The notes under the pieces: generated by a model
Database searches by the model: none
Seen by the model: only the letters and a program-made list of their open reading frames with translations
Told to the model about the DNA's origin: nothing
Part shown: one piece after another, positions 1-8,143 of the stretch
Layout: each line of letters opens with the position of its first letter
Position numbering within the stretch: the stretch's first letter is position 1
Program-made: the position numbers and the translations under genes
Origin: Carnobacterium mobile DSM 4848
Lineage (GTDB): Bacteria > Bacillota > Bacilli > Lactobacillales > Carnobacteriaceae
DNA length: 64,000 nucleotides
Reading direction: 5' to 3'
Assembly: GCF_000744825.1 (NCBI RefSeq)
Contig: NZ_JQMR01000001.1
Span: forward strand, 558,001-622,000

Positions 1-516
1 TTAGCATATTTATTATCAAAAGAACTAGTTTGCAAGAATTATAAAGTTATTTCAGGTTTTGGTTTAGGAATTGGTTCTTCTGTTGTTAATGGTGCATTAG
101 AAGAAATTATGTCTAGTAAATTTAAACACATTGATGAACACCTTTCTTTAAGGCCTTTTCCACAAACAATTAACGGACTTATCCCAAAAGAAGATAAATG
201 GAAAGAATATCGAACTGATATGATCAGTCAATCAGGAATTGCTATCTTTATGTTTGGTAATAAACTTAAAGATGAAAATCCTGAGATAGCGATGGGGGTT
301 TTAAATGAGTATAAAATTGCTAAAAAAAACAACGTCGCATTGATTCCAATCGGAAGCACTGGATGGGCAGCTAGAGAAATATTTAATGAAGTCAGTCAAA
401 ATATTTCTGATTACCCTTATTTAGAAGAACATATTGATATCCTTAGTAAAAGTAATGATCAAAAACAATTGATTAATACTATTTTAAAAATTATAGACAG
501 TTTACAAGTATTTTAG
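1..516 (+). CDS. thsA: ThsA, C-terminal SLOG/STALD domain (5' truncated by window edge)
   Basis: The frame is open from the first base, so only the C-terminal 171 residues are visible. The segment has a glycine-rich nucleotide-binding loop (SGFGLGIGSS), a later IAIFMFGNK strand and a VALIPIGSTGWAARE strand. This is typical of the SLOG domain that follows the SIR2 NADase in ThsA of Thoeris. In that system the SLOG domain binds the cyclic ADP-ribose isomer made by ThsB and switches on NAD+ depletion, killing infected cells. The downstream TIR gene 20 bases away makes the assignment strong. The SIR2 domain cannot be checked because it lies outside the window. Confidence 0.85.
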   Translation, partial: LAYLLSKELVCKNYKVISGFGLGIGSSVVNGALEEIMSSKFKHIDEHLSLRPFPQTINGLIPKEDKWKEYRTDMISQSGIAIFMFGNKLKDENPEIAMGVLNEYKIAKKNNVALIPIGSTGWAAREIFNEVSQNISDYPYLEEHIDILSKSNDQKQLINTILKIIDSLQVF

Positions 517-536
517 CATATTAAGGAGGAGAATTT

Positions 537-1085
537 ATGGCAATAAGACAAGTATTTTTCAGTTTTCATTTTTCGAATGATGTTTGGAGAACTGGTCAAA
601 TTAGAAATATCGGTGTTGTAGAAAGTCAACCAATTTTTTCTGATAACGGTTGGGAAAAAGTTCGTTTAAAAAGTGATACATCTATTAAATCTTGGATTGA
701 TAATGAAATGAAAAGACGATCATGTCTCGTTGTTCTTATAGGTAGCGAGACGTCTTCAAGAAAATGGGTTCGTTATGAAATTGAGCAAGCTTGGAAACAA
801 GGAAAAGGTATTGTAGGTATCTATATTCATAATCTTGAAGATATAGAGGGCAAGCAATCTTCAAAAGGAGATAATCCATTCAAAAATTTCTGTATAGACA
901 AAACATTTAATTATACTGCACAGCATGATTTACCCGCAGATTCTAATGAAATAAGACTTAGTTCGATTTGTAGTACCTATGAATCAAGTTATCAAACAAG
1001 TAAGTATGTATACAAAGATATAAAAGATAATATAGAACAATTGATTGAAGAAGCTATTCAGATTCGCAATAGATACCCAAAATAA
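537..1085 (+). CDS. thsB: ThsB, TIR-domain signalling enzyme of Thoeris
   Basis: This is a complete 182-residue protein with a good Shine-Dalgarno (AAGGAGGAG) upstream. It begins with the ThsB-type TIR signature VFFSFHFSNDVWRTGQIRN (DUF1863/MTH538 family) and continues with VVLIGSETSSRKWVRYEIEQ, whose Glu in YEIEQAW is the likely catalytic residue, then GIVGIYIHNL. ThsB senses phage infection and converts NAD+ to a cyclic ADP-ribose isomer that activates ThsA. It follows thsA by 20 bases and is closed by a strong terminator, so the two form an operon. The length is usual for ThsB. Confidence 0.9.
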   Translation: MAIRQVFFSFHFSNDVWRTGQIRNIGVVESQPIFSDNGWEKVRLKSDTSIKSWIDNEMKRRSCLVVLIGSETSSRKWVRYEIEQAWKQGKGIVGIYIHNLEDIEGKQSSKGDNPFKNFCIDKTFNYTAQHDLPADSNEIRLSSICSTYESSYQTSKYVYKDIKDNIEQLIEEAIQIRNRYPK

Positions 1086-1127
1086 ATTAACAATATCTTT
1101 CGTTAATCATTAAACGCACTATTTTTT

Positions 1128-1155
1128 AAGACGCTCAAAAATGAGCGTCTTTTTT
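1128..1155 (+). terminator. Rho-independent terminator of the Thoeris operon
   Basis: A 9-bp stem (AAGACGCTC / GAGCGTCTT) with a short AAAAT loop is followed by a run of T. It ends the thsA-thsB transcript. Confidence 0.9.
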
Positions 1156-1190
1156 CTTGTACTAATTTTATATCTAAAGGAGTTAATATT

Positions 1191-1259
1191 ATGATACTTA
1201 TAAAACAAGTGCGCTCTCCCCCTTCCACAAGTATTACAGCATTTTTATTCAAAAACTAA
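1191..1259 (+). CDS. 22-codon leader-like peptide
   Basis: A short ORF has a strong ribosome site (AAAGGAG, 7 bases before the ATG). It encodes MILIKQVRSPPSTS followed by a short hydrophobic-basic tail. Peptides with the KQVRSPPST core are often found just before DUF961 genes in conjugative elements of Gram-positive bacteria (recalled, not searched). It may be a regulatory leader controlling the conjugation operon, or simply a small conserved protein. It ends 33 bases before the first DUF961 gene. Confidence 0.5.
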   Translation: MILIKQVRSPPSTSITAFLFKN

Positions 1260-1292
1260 TTAGACATTTAAAGAAGGAAAGAGGAAAAACAT

Positions 1293-1607
1293 ATGGAACT
1301 AAAATTTGTAATTCCAAATATGGAAGATACATTTGGCAACCTAGAATATGCTGGAGAAGGTCAAATGGAACAACGTCGGATCAATGGTCGGATGACTACC
1401 CTTTCTCGCAGCTACAATTTGTATTCAGATGTCCAACGAGCAGATGACATTATCGTGGTCCTACCACAAGAAGCAGGAGAAAAATTCTTTGAGTCAGAAG
1501 AACCGGTTAAATTAATCAATCCACGTATTACAGTTGAAGGTTATAAAATTGGAGAACGAGGTTTCTCTAATTACCAATTACAGGCAGACGATATGGTGAA
1601 AGCATAA
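1293..1607 (+). CDS. DUF961 family conjugation-module protein (Orf23/YdcP-like)
   Basis: This 104-residue soluble protein resembles the small DUF961 proteins at the start of the Tn916 and ICEBs1 conjugation operons. The visible family-like features are ELKFVIPNMEDTFGNLEYAG at the N-terminus and a conserved VKLINPRITVEGYKI segment. The molecular role of this family is not established. An AGGAAAGAGGAAA ribosome site precedes it, and a second DUF961 gene follows after 13 bases, so the two are cotranscribed with the coupling-protein gene. Confidence 0.85.
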   Translation: MELKFVIPNMEDTFGNLEYAGEGQMEQRRINGRMTTLSRSYNLYSDVQRADDIIVVLPQEAGEKFFESEEPVKLINPRITVEGYKIGERGFSNYQLQADDMVKA

Positions 1608-1620
1608 GGAGGAAAAATAC

Positions 1621-1995
1621 ATGAGACTCGCACAAGGTATTACGATTGATAAAGAAAAAACATTCGGCCAATTAAAATTCTCTGCACTCCGGAGAGAAGT
1701 CTTTTTACAAAATGAAGATGGAACAGTTTCTATAGAGGTCAAAGAACGGACCTATGATTTGAAATCCAAAGAACAAGGGCGTATGATTCAAGTCAGCTTA
1801 CCTGCTGCTGTTCCCCTAAAAGAATTTGATTATAATGCAGAAGTTGAACTGATCAACCCTATCGCAGATACAGTGGCGAATGCTACATTTAGAGGGGCCG
1901 ATGTGGACTGGTTTATTAAGGCAGATGATTTGCTTCTAAAAAAACCAAAGATGACTCCCCCTACTCCAAAAGCACCTGAACCAAAAGACAAGTAG
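1621..1995 (+). CDS. DUF961 family conjugation-module protein (Orf22-like)
   Basis: This 124-residue paralogue of the preceding gene carries the family pattern TFGQLKF at the N-terminus, VELINPIADTVAN near residue 80 and a WFIKADDLLL end, followed by a Pro/Lys-rich tail. AAGGAGGAAAA gives a clear ribosome site 7 bases before the ATG. Like its neighbour it is a standard Tn916-type operon member with unknown biochemical activity. It ends 9 bases before the FtsK-like gene. Confidence 0.85.
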   Translation: MRLAQGITIDKEKTFGQLKFSALRREVFLQNEDGTVSIEVKERTYDLKSKEQGRMIQVSLPAAVPLKEFDYNAEVELINPIADTVANATFRGADVDWFIKADDLLLKKPKMTPPTPKAPEPKDK

Positions 1996-2004
1996 GACTA
2001 GGTC

Positions 2005-3387
2005 ATGAGGATAAAAAGCCAAAAAGGAAAACGGATTCGAGCAAGTGATACCCATTTGCTCTTCCAGTTTTCCTTTTTTTCTCTTTTCAGTTGTTGGTTA
2101 TTGTTTCTACTCCCTTTCCATCTTCACTTTCTTCTGTCTACTCATTGGCAACTAGAAGAATTCAAAACCTATTTTTTGAGTTCCTATAGTCTTTGGGTAG
2201 TTATTATCAGTGGTTTCATTGTTGCCGTTTTAGCTTATGGCTTTTATCGCTATCGATATGATTCCATTAAAGAACGGCTTCATCGACAAAAATTAGCCCG
2301 AATGGTCCTCGAAAATGGTTGGTATGAAACCAAACAAGTAGAAGCATTCAATCTATTTGAAGATGCTCCGTCAAAAACCAAAGAAAAAATCAGTTACTTT
2401 CCTAAAATCTACTATCGTTTAGATAAAGGGCTGATTCACATTCAAGTAGAAATCACTTTAGGTAAATACCAAGATCAACTGTTGAAGTTGGAAAAGAAAC
2501 TAGAGAGCGGCTTGTATTGCGAATTGGTTTCAAAAGAACTCAAAGATTCTTTTGTAGAATACACCCTTTTATATGACATGATTGCCAATCGTATTTCCAT
2601 TGATGAGGTGCAGGTAGAAAATGGACAATTGCATTTGATGAAAAATCTCTCTTGGGCCTTTGATTCATTGCCACATATGTTAATTGCAGGCGGTACCGGT
2701 GGTGGGAAAACCTATTTCATTTTAACGATGATCGAATCATTGTTACGAACGGATGCCGAGTTATTTATTCTGGATCCTAAAAATGCCGATTTAGCGGATT
2801 TAAACACCGTCATGCCACATGTTTATTATCAAAAAGAAGAAATTACGTCTTGTGTGGAAGATTTTTACACCCGTATGATGGAACGCAGTCAAGAAATGAA
2901 AGAAATGCCAAACTATAAAACCGGTGAGAACTACGCTTATTTAGGATTAGCTCCCAACTTTTTGATTTTTGATGAATATGTGGCTTTTATGGAAATGTTA
3001 ACGAACAAAGAAAGTATGGCGATCATGAATAAGTTAAAACAAATCGTTATGCTAGGTCGTCAAGCTGGCTTCTTCTTGGTTTTGGCTTGTCAACGCCCAG
3101 ATGCAAAATACCTTGCAGATGGGATTCGAGACCAATTTAACTTTCGTGTAGCACTCGGCCGAATGAGTGACTTAGGATATGGCATGATGTTTGGAGACGT
3201 AGACAAAGATTTCTTTTTGAAACAAATCAAAGGTCGTGGTTATGTGGATACAGGGACGAGTGTGATTAGTGAATTTTATACTCCCCTCGTGCCCAAAGAG
3301 CATGACTTTTTAGAAACCATCAACCAATTGAATAAAAAACGCTTAGATAAAGTGAACGCAGAGGAGGAAATTCAGCATGGAGTTTGA
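2005..3387 (+). CDS. FtsK/SpoIIIE-family coupling protein (Orf21/TcpA-like)
   Basis: This is the DNA-pumping ATPase that links the relaxosome to the conjugation channel. Two membrane segments lie at about residues 20-47 and 60-80. The motor domain has a Walker A GGTGGGKT at 229-236 and a Walker B FLIFDEY near 320. The 460-residue length matches Tn916 Orf21. It sits between the DUF961 pair and oriT, as in Tn916, and overlaps the next gene by 11 bases. The N-terminus is basic and cytoplasmic. Confidence 0.93.
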   Translation: MRIKSQKGKRIRASDTHLLFQFSFFSLFSCWLLFLLPFHLHFLLSTHWQLEEFKTYFLSSYSLWVVIISGFIVAVLAYGFYRYRYDSIKERLHRQKLARMVLENGWYETKQVEAFNLFEDAPSKTKEKISYFPKIYYRLDKGLIHIQVEITLGKYQDQLLKLEKKLESGLYCELVSKELKDSFVEYTLLYDMIANRISIDEVQVENGQLHLMKNLSWAFDSLPHMLIAGGTGGGKTYFILTMIESLLRTDAELFILDPKNADLADLNTVMPHVYYQKEEITSCVEDFYTRMMERSQEMKEMPNYKTGENYAYLGLAPNFLIFDEYVAFMEMLTNKESMAIMNKLKQIVMLGRQAGFFLVLACQRPDAKYLADGIRDQFNFRVALGRMSDLGYGMMFGDVDKDFFLKQIKGRGYVDTGTSVISEFYTPLVPKEHDFLETINQLNKKRLDKVNAEEEIQHGV

Positions 3388-3667
3388 TACATTAATTTAT
3401 ACATTGAACCAGATTGCGAGAGAAACACAAGATAGTGTAGTAACCGAACACTTCTCTTCCCTAGCGTCGGCTATAGCAAAAAATGGTATTACTGGACTCG
3501 TTCCTTTAGAAGAAGATGGGTTAGAAGATGGAGTTCCTTTTGATCACATTTTAGCGGAGTTAAGACAAGGACTAGAACAAGTCTCCTCTTCCCTTGATCG
3601 AGGAAAGATAGAAGATGTCTATCGGCAATTGCTCACCTATGGTGTAGACAGCTATGTAAACGAGTAA
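3377..3667 (+). CDS. Small acidic protein of the conjugation module, unknown function
   Basis: This is a 96-residue acidic helical protein with no membrane segment. It has a clear ribosome site (GAGGAGGAAA) inside the end of the coupling-protein gene, and the overlap suggests translational coupling. I do not recognise a domain. Its position between the coupling protein and oriT suggests an accessory role in DNA processing, which is inference only. Confidence 0.7.
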   Translation: MEFDTLIYTLNQIARETQDSVVTEHFSSLASAIAKNGITGLVPLEEDGLEDGVPFDHILAELRQGLEQVSSSLDRGKIEDVYRQLLTYGVDSYVNE

Positions 3668-3790
3668 AACATAGTTATTTAGTATTCCAACTAGATAAGA
3701 AACTTGGTTCTAGGATCCGGCCAGACTTGTTTCAGCGGAACTAACCTATAAAGCGCGGTATAGTAAAAGAAAGAGTTTGGAGGAGATCTA

Positions 3791-4135
3791 ATGAAACAGT
3801 TTGTTCATGCCGTTTTTACAAGTCTGCAACTGTCTTATTTCATTCGTCAATATGTGTTTAGTGGGATGATCGCAGCACTCGTCTATTTTGGAATTAACCG
3901 AACGCCCTCTTTCGATCTGCTCTTAATCCTAAACTTCCTTCTCTATCCGTTTGCCATGTTTGCTTATGATTCTCTTATCCATCTATTGCTAGGAAACACG
4001 GTATGGATCATGAGTGGTCTATGGTCGCTTATTTATGGAGCTTTAAAACGAATTCTGATTTTCTTTTTCAGTACTTTGATCGCCCCAATCGGTATGCTCT
4101 TGCTTTACTTCATGAATCGAAAAAGAGAAAACTGA
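3791..4135 (+). CDS. Small membrane protein before oriT
   Basis: This is a 114-residue protein with about three hydrophobic segments (near residues 20-36, 44-62 and 75-108) and a basic C-terminus. GGAGGAGAT gives a strong ribosome site. It lies between the coupling-protein operon and oriT, a place where Tn916 relatives often carry small membrane proteins. I recognise no functional motif. Confidence 0.7.
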   Translation: MKQFVHAVFTSLQLSYFIRQYVFSGMIAALVYFGINRTPSFDLLLILNFLLYPFAMFAYDSLIHLLLGNTVWIMSGLWSLIYGALKRILIFFFSTLIAPIGMLLLYFMNRKREN

Positions 4136-4147
4136 AACACACAGGCA

Positions 4148-4254
4148 GCCTAGGCGATGATGTGCGAAGCGTAAATCATCGTCTAGGCTTGCCTTGTTGG
4201 TGTGGCGTAGCCACGCCAACAGGAAGCTTAACCCCCCCTTTCTAACAGGGGGGT
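4148..4254. other. oriT: Origin of conjugative transfer (oriT)
   Basis: Three inverted repeats lie between the coupling-protein and relaxase genes. The first is a 14-bp stem at 4148-4188 with one mismatch, the second a 10-bp stem at 4196-4220, and the third a C7/G6 repeat at 4231-4254 with CTAACAGGGGGGT on its right arm. The last one closely resembles the nic region of ICEBs1 and Tn916 oriT, where the MobT relaxase cuts. Position and structure agree. Confidence 0.9.
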
Positions 4255-4323
4255 AGAAATACACAAATGAATAAGAACAAAGACATAGGAACCTTGAAAT
4301 ACCAGTCTTTGTTCATACGAATA

Positions 4324-4361
4324 AGATGTCAACTGATACAGAGCTAGTTGACATCTTTTTT
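4324..4361 (+). terminator. Terminator-like hairpin before the relaxase gene
   Basis: A perfect 10-bp stem (AGATGTCAAC / GTTGACATCT) is followed by six T. It precedes the relaxase start, so it may attenuate read-through from upstream or end a leader transcript. It also argues against an earlier relaxase start inside it. Confidence 0.8.
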
Positions 4362-4394
4362 GTTTTACAAACAATTATTGGAGGAGTAGATGAG

Positions 4395-5579
4395 ATGCGC
4401 TTAGCACAAAGAATTCAACAATTACGCGAAAAACGATTCACATACGGCATTTCACAAAACAAATTAGCAACAGATGTTGGCATTTCGAGGCAATACCTCA
4501 GTGAAATTGAAACAGGAAAAGTGATTCCATCGGAATCGCTACTGGATGAACTGGAAGAACTACTTGAACGATACAATCCGGATTTACCGCTAGAAATGTT
4601 ATTTGACTATGTACGCATTCGCTTCTCTACTACTGATCCACAAAAAGTCATTGAACCGATTCTCAAATTAAAAATGACGTACATGTTGCACGAAGATTAT
4701 GCCTTCTACTCTTATAACGAACAATATGTCTTTGGCGATATTGTCGTCATGGTCTCTCATGAAATGGAGAAAGGCGTACTCGTTGAATTAAAAGGAAAAG
4801 GTTGCCGGCAATTTGAAAATTTTCTATTAGCCCAACAACGAACCTGGTTTGATTTCTTTTTAGATGTCTTTGCAGCTAAAGGGGTATTTAAACGTTTGGA
4901 TTTAGCGATCAATGACAAAGTTGGCTTGTTGAATATTCCAGAGCTGACAAGGAAATGCCGCAATGAAGAATGTATCTCCGTCTTTCGCAGCTTCAAAAGT
5001 TACCGATCGGGTGAATTGGTTCATCCATACGAAAAAGCAGATATGGGCAATACCCTTTATATCGGCTCACTAAAAAGTGAAGTTTATTTTTGTTTATACG
5101 AAAAAGATTACGAACAATATATCAAAAATGGGCTTCCATTAGAAGATAGTCCAGTTAAAAACCGATTCGAAATTCGCTTGAAAAATGAACGGGCATTACA
5201 TGCAGCTATTGATCTTCTGAACAATGGCAATGTTGGGAATACAACCTTCTCTATCATTAATCGTTACATTCGCTTTGTCGATAAAAAACCAGACGCACGT
5301 CGGAGTCAATGGAAAATCAATGCAGATTGGGCCTGGTTCTTAGGCGAGAACCAGCGAAAATTACGTCTGACTTCTGAACCTGAACCCTACTCCTTTGACC
5401 GTACATTGAATTGGCTGGCTTATCAAGTAGCTCCTACCTTAAAAGCAGCCTTAACGATCGATAAGATCAATCAAACAACCGTCATTAAAGATATGATTCG
5501 TACTACAGAACTTTCTGATCGGCACAAAAAAATAGTGCAGCAACAAACCCTTCCAATTGAGGAAGTTATTACAGAATAG
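4395..5579 (+). CDS. MobT-family relaxase (Orf20-like)
   Basis: This is the replication-initiator-type relaxase that nicks oriT and stays bound to the transferred strand. An N-terminal XRE-type helix-turn-helix (residues about 1-55, with ISQNKLATDVGISRQYLSEI) is followed by a Rep_trans catalytic region, including FKRLDLAIND and YIGSLKSEVYFCLYEKDYEQ. The start at 4395 is preferred because TTGGAGGAG lies 8 bases before it; an upstream ATG at 4326 would fall inside a terminator hairpin. The 394-residue length fits Orf20. It is adjacent to oriT as in Tn916. Confidence 0.93.
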   Translation: MRLAQRIQQLREKRFTYGISQNKLATDVGISRQYLSEIETGKVIPSESLLDELEELLERYNPDLPLEMLFDYVRIRFSTTDPQKVIEPILKLKMTYMLHEDYAFYSYNEQYVFGDIVVMVSHEMEKGVLVELKGKGCRQFENFLLAQQRTWFDFFLDVFAAKGVFKRLDLAINDKVGLLNIPELTRKCRNEECISVFRSFKSYRSGELVHPYEKADMGNTLYIGSLKSEVYFCLYEKDYEQYIKNGLPLEDSPVKNRFEIRLKNERALHAAIDLLNNGNVGNTTFSIINRYIRFVDKKPDARRSQWKINADWAWFLGENQRKLRLTSEPEPYSFDRTLNWLAYQVAPTLKAALTIDKINQTTVIKDMIRTTELSDRHKKIVQQQTLPIEEVITE

Positions 5580-5591
5580 GAGGAAATAATT

Positions 5592-5813
5592 ATGAACTTT
5601 GGACAAAACCTCTATAACTGGTTTCTATCCAATGCAGAATCATTGGTATTGATGGCCATTGTTGTCATTGGGGTGTATTTAGGATTTAAGAGAGAATTTT
5701 CTAAATTAATTGGCTTTCTAATTATCGCTTTGATTGCAGTTGGTTTAGTTTTTAATGCAACAGGTGTGAAAGATGTATTATTAAACCTATTTAATCGCAT
5801 TATTGGAGCTTAA
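5592..5813 (+). CDS. Orf19-like small conjugation membrane protein (TcpD-like)
   Basis: This is a 73-residue protein with two hydrophobic helices (about 15-33 and 39-57) and the family-typical start NFGQNLYNWF and end LFNRIIGA. It matches Tn916 Orf19 in length and sequence style. It probably contributes to the membrane part of the conjugation machinery. AGGAGG lies 6 bases before the ATG, and the gene follows the relaxase by 12 bases in the same operon. Confidence 0.88.
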   Translation: MNFGQNLYNWFLSNAESLVLMAIVVIGVYLGFKREFSKLIGFLIIALIAVGLVFNATGVKDVLLNLFNRIIGA

Positions 5814-5850
5814 ATTTCATGGTATAATTTGAAAAAAGGATGTGTTTATA

Positions 5851-6870
5851 GTGGCGAAATCTGACATTTCAAATATATTACCAAATGAATTTTTATCAAC
5901 ACATGAATTATTGTTGTACTATAATGATATAATTGTTGATTTATTGCATAAAGCAGATGAGTTTGATTTATCTAGTTCTAAATTCCAAATCAAGTCTGAA
6001 CAAAGTTTACCAACAGATGATGAAGATTTTATTGAGTGGATGTTTACCCATGGTTTCGAGACTGAAGCATATGATTATCTTAAAAGTCATTTATTTTTCA
6101 GCCTTTTAAGAGACTTCATTTTTTATATGCATGAATCTTTTGATTGCGCTGAACGTGGGAAAGTGACAGTTGCATATACAATTAGTAGAAAACCTATAAA
6201 AGATACTCTTTACTATCTCTGTTGGTTATTGGTTGATGATAAGGACTTGCTTGACAACTTAATGTTAAATGAATCAAAAGAATATGATATTTCATCAATC
6301 AATTTTAAAACAAAAAAAAGACTCATTAATGAAGCAACAAAAATAACGAAAGCCCCTTATGAAAAAGATTTTATTTTCGATTTAATATATAAAAGAAACT
6401 TTAAAAATGGACTATCTAAAGTATGGGATCAATCTTTACATTTAGTTACTGGAAGTCGACATTACCCTACGGAACCGGGAAATTTAAATTTTATTTTTGC
6501 TTATGATGATATATGGGATGAATATTGGAGTTTTTACTATGCTACCATGCCTATAATCATGAATTTTTCTATTGAGGTTATTATAAAAATATTCGAATCA
6601 ATTGCTAAACCTGATTCGACAACGGTAGAAGCTAACAAATGGATCCGGAATTTCAAATTTTTGAATGCAACAAATCATCTCACTAAAGAAACCAATGAGC
6701 TATTTAGAAGTGTTCTTGAACACTTAACTGTTACTTGTGAAAAATGTCAAAAGGAATACCAATGTATTGGTACTGTGGCGGATGAATTTATTAATGACTA
6801 TCTCTATACTTGCCCACACTGTGAAACTCAAGAAAGAGTTGGAGAATATTTTATGAATAAAAATAAATAA
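5851..6870 (+). CDS. Unrecognised cargo protein with C-terminal zinc ribbon
   Basis: This is a 339-residue protein that I cannot assign. The body is helical and acidic. The last 50 residues hold two Cys pairs (CEKCQ and CPHCE) spaced like a zinc ribbon. A -10 box (TATAAT at 5823) and its own terminator at 6881 show that it is an independent transcription unit, not part of the Tn916 core. GTG at 5851 is preferred over the GTG at 5842 because AAAAGGA lies 10 bases upstream of the former and only 1 base from the latter. A defence or regulatory role is possible only by its position beside ardA. Confidence 0.75.
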   Translation: MAKSDISNILPNEFLSTHELLLYYNDIIVDLLHKADEFDLSSSKFQIKSEQSLPTDDEDFIEWMFTHGFETEAYDYLKSHLFFSLLRDFIFYMHESFDCAERGKVTVAYTISRKPIKDTLYYLCWLLVDDKDLLDNLMLNESKEYDISSINFKTKKRLINEATKITKAPYEKDFIFDLIYKRNFKNGLSKVWDQSLHLVTGSRHYPTEPGNLNFIFAYDDIWDEYWSFYYATMPIIMNFSIEVIIKIFESIAKPDSTTVEANKWIRNFKFLNATNHLTKETNELFRSVLEHLTVTCEKCQKEYQCIGTVADEFINDYLYTCPHCETQERVGEYFMNKNK

Positions 6871-6880
6871 TTAAACACAC

Positions 6881-6914
6881 GCAGTGAACTGATAACATAG
6901 TTCACTGCTTTTTT
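6881..6914 (+). terminator. Rho-independent terminator
   Basis: An 11-bp stem (GCAGTGAACTG... / ...AGTTCACTGC) is followed by six T. It ends the zinc-ribbon gene just before ardA. Confidence 0.88.
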
Positions 6915-6939
6915 ATCTATACAGAGGACGGTGAACATA

Positions 6940-7440
6940 ATGGAAATGCTAGTCTATATTTCTAACTTGGGGAAATACAATGAGGGTGAGCTAACAGGCG
7001 AATGGTTTTCTCCTCCTATTGATATGGAAGAAGTCAAAGAAAAAATTGGGCTGAATGGTGAATATGAAGAATACGTCATTCATGATTATGAACTTCCTTT
7101 TAGCATTGATGAATATACACCAATCCATGAAATCAATCAGTTATGTGCGATGGTCGAAGAACTCGAAGGAACACCTCTCTATGATGAATTATCAGAAATT
7201 CAAAATATGTGGTTCACTAATTTAGAAGACTTATTTGATCATCGAGATGACATTATTTGTTATAGCGATTGTGAATCTATGGAAGATGTAGCCGCATTTT
7301 ATGTAGAAGAAACAGGAAAATTAGGTGAAGTTCCTTCAAATATTCAAAGTTATATTGACTATAAAGCTCTCGGTCGTGATATGGAAATTGAAGGCAATTT
7401 CTTAGTGACAAGTCATGGAATTTTTGAATACTTGAATTGA
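6940..7440 (+). CDS. ardA: ArdA antirestriction protein (Orf18-like)
   Basis: This acidic 166-residue DNA-mimic protein blocks type I restriction when the element enters a new host. It carries ArdA signatures: VYISNLGKYNEGEL at the start, GEYEEYVIHDYELPF near residue 45, IICYSDCESMEDVA and FLVTSHGIFEYLN at the end. The start ATG at 6940 fits the CAGAGGA ribosome site better than the GTG at 6931. It occupies the Orf18 place of Tn916, although a foreign gene now separates it from Orf19. Confidence 0.95.
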   Translation: MEMLVYISNLGKYNEGELTGEWFSPPIDMEEVKEKIGLNGEYEEYVIHDYELPFSIDEYTPIHEINQLCAMVEELEGTPLYDELSEIQNMWFTNLEDLFDHRDDIICYSDCESMEDVAAFYVEETGKLGEVPSNIQSYIDYKALGRDMEIEGNFLVTSHGIFEYLN

Positions 7441-7464
7441 TACTGATTTAAATCATGATATACT
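7437..7464 (+). promoter_or_regulatory. Putative promoter after ardA
   Basis: TTGATA and TATACT are separated by 16 bases. This could drive a transcript into the 7470-8080 stretch. Confidence 0.4.
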
Positions 7465-8081
7465 TTGAGTAAAGATCATAAAAGAGTTTTTTTGAATGTG
7501 TTATATTTCAGGAAATTTAAAACAATTAAAAAAAGGTAGGGCAAGCAAAGGTTGTGCCATTGAGACCTTTGTATTCTCAGTTTAAAGAAATCAAATATAT
7601 TGTATTGGTTAAACTTCTTATGGAAAAAGAAAAAAACTCTCTATGCTTTGTTAAAACTAACCTTTTTATAAGCATTTGGCAATATTCGTTCCTACATCTT
7701 TTAGCGAAAAGAAACTCTAGAAAATCAGACAATACCTTAAGAGAAAGAAGTTCTTTTAATAATAATAAAACAAAAATTTACAAGTCATTTCTATATGAAA
7801 AGCTAGGTAAGGATTTAAATTTAAGCTTATTTTACTCGTCTGATCCTAATGAAAGTTTTTCAGATGAAGAGATCATTAGCGGATGGAACTAGAATAGTTA
7901 CTCAAATAATCTGTAACTCTTATTTCCTTTCCTTATCAGCCTTTCACAGTAATTAATTAAAAAAATACAAGTGAAATATTTTGGTATGGCACTGAATATT
8001 GAACAACCCCTTCAAACTATGTATTAAAGATAAAGACATTTACAATACAAATGTTATTTGGAATAAAAATTAATATTATCT
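7465..8081. other. Low-coding stretch between ardA and the DUF6414-like gene
   Basis: A 112-codon plus-strand reading frame starts with GTG at 7554 and ends at 7892. It has no convincing ribosome site and no motif that I recognise; its second half (from about 7750) has plausible protein-like composition. It may be the remnant of a cargo gene. The rest, 7893-8081, shows nothing. Confidence 0.35.
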
Positions 8082-8109
8082 TTGTTTAAAAAATGAAATC
8101 TGATACAAT
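8082..8109 (+). promoter_or_regulatory. Promoter of the DUF6414-like / AAA+ operon
   Basis: TTGTTT, a 16-base spacer and TACAAT lie 35 bases before the first gene of the pair. A GAGGGGGAG ribosome site follows at about 8130. Confidence 0.55.
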
Positions 8110-8143
8110 TAAGAAAAGAACTTATGTTCGAGGGGGAGCTTAA

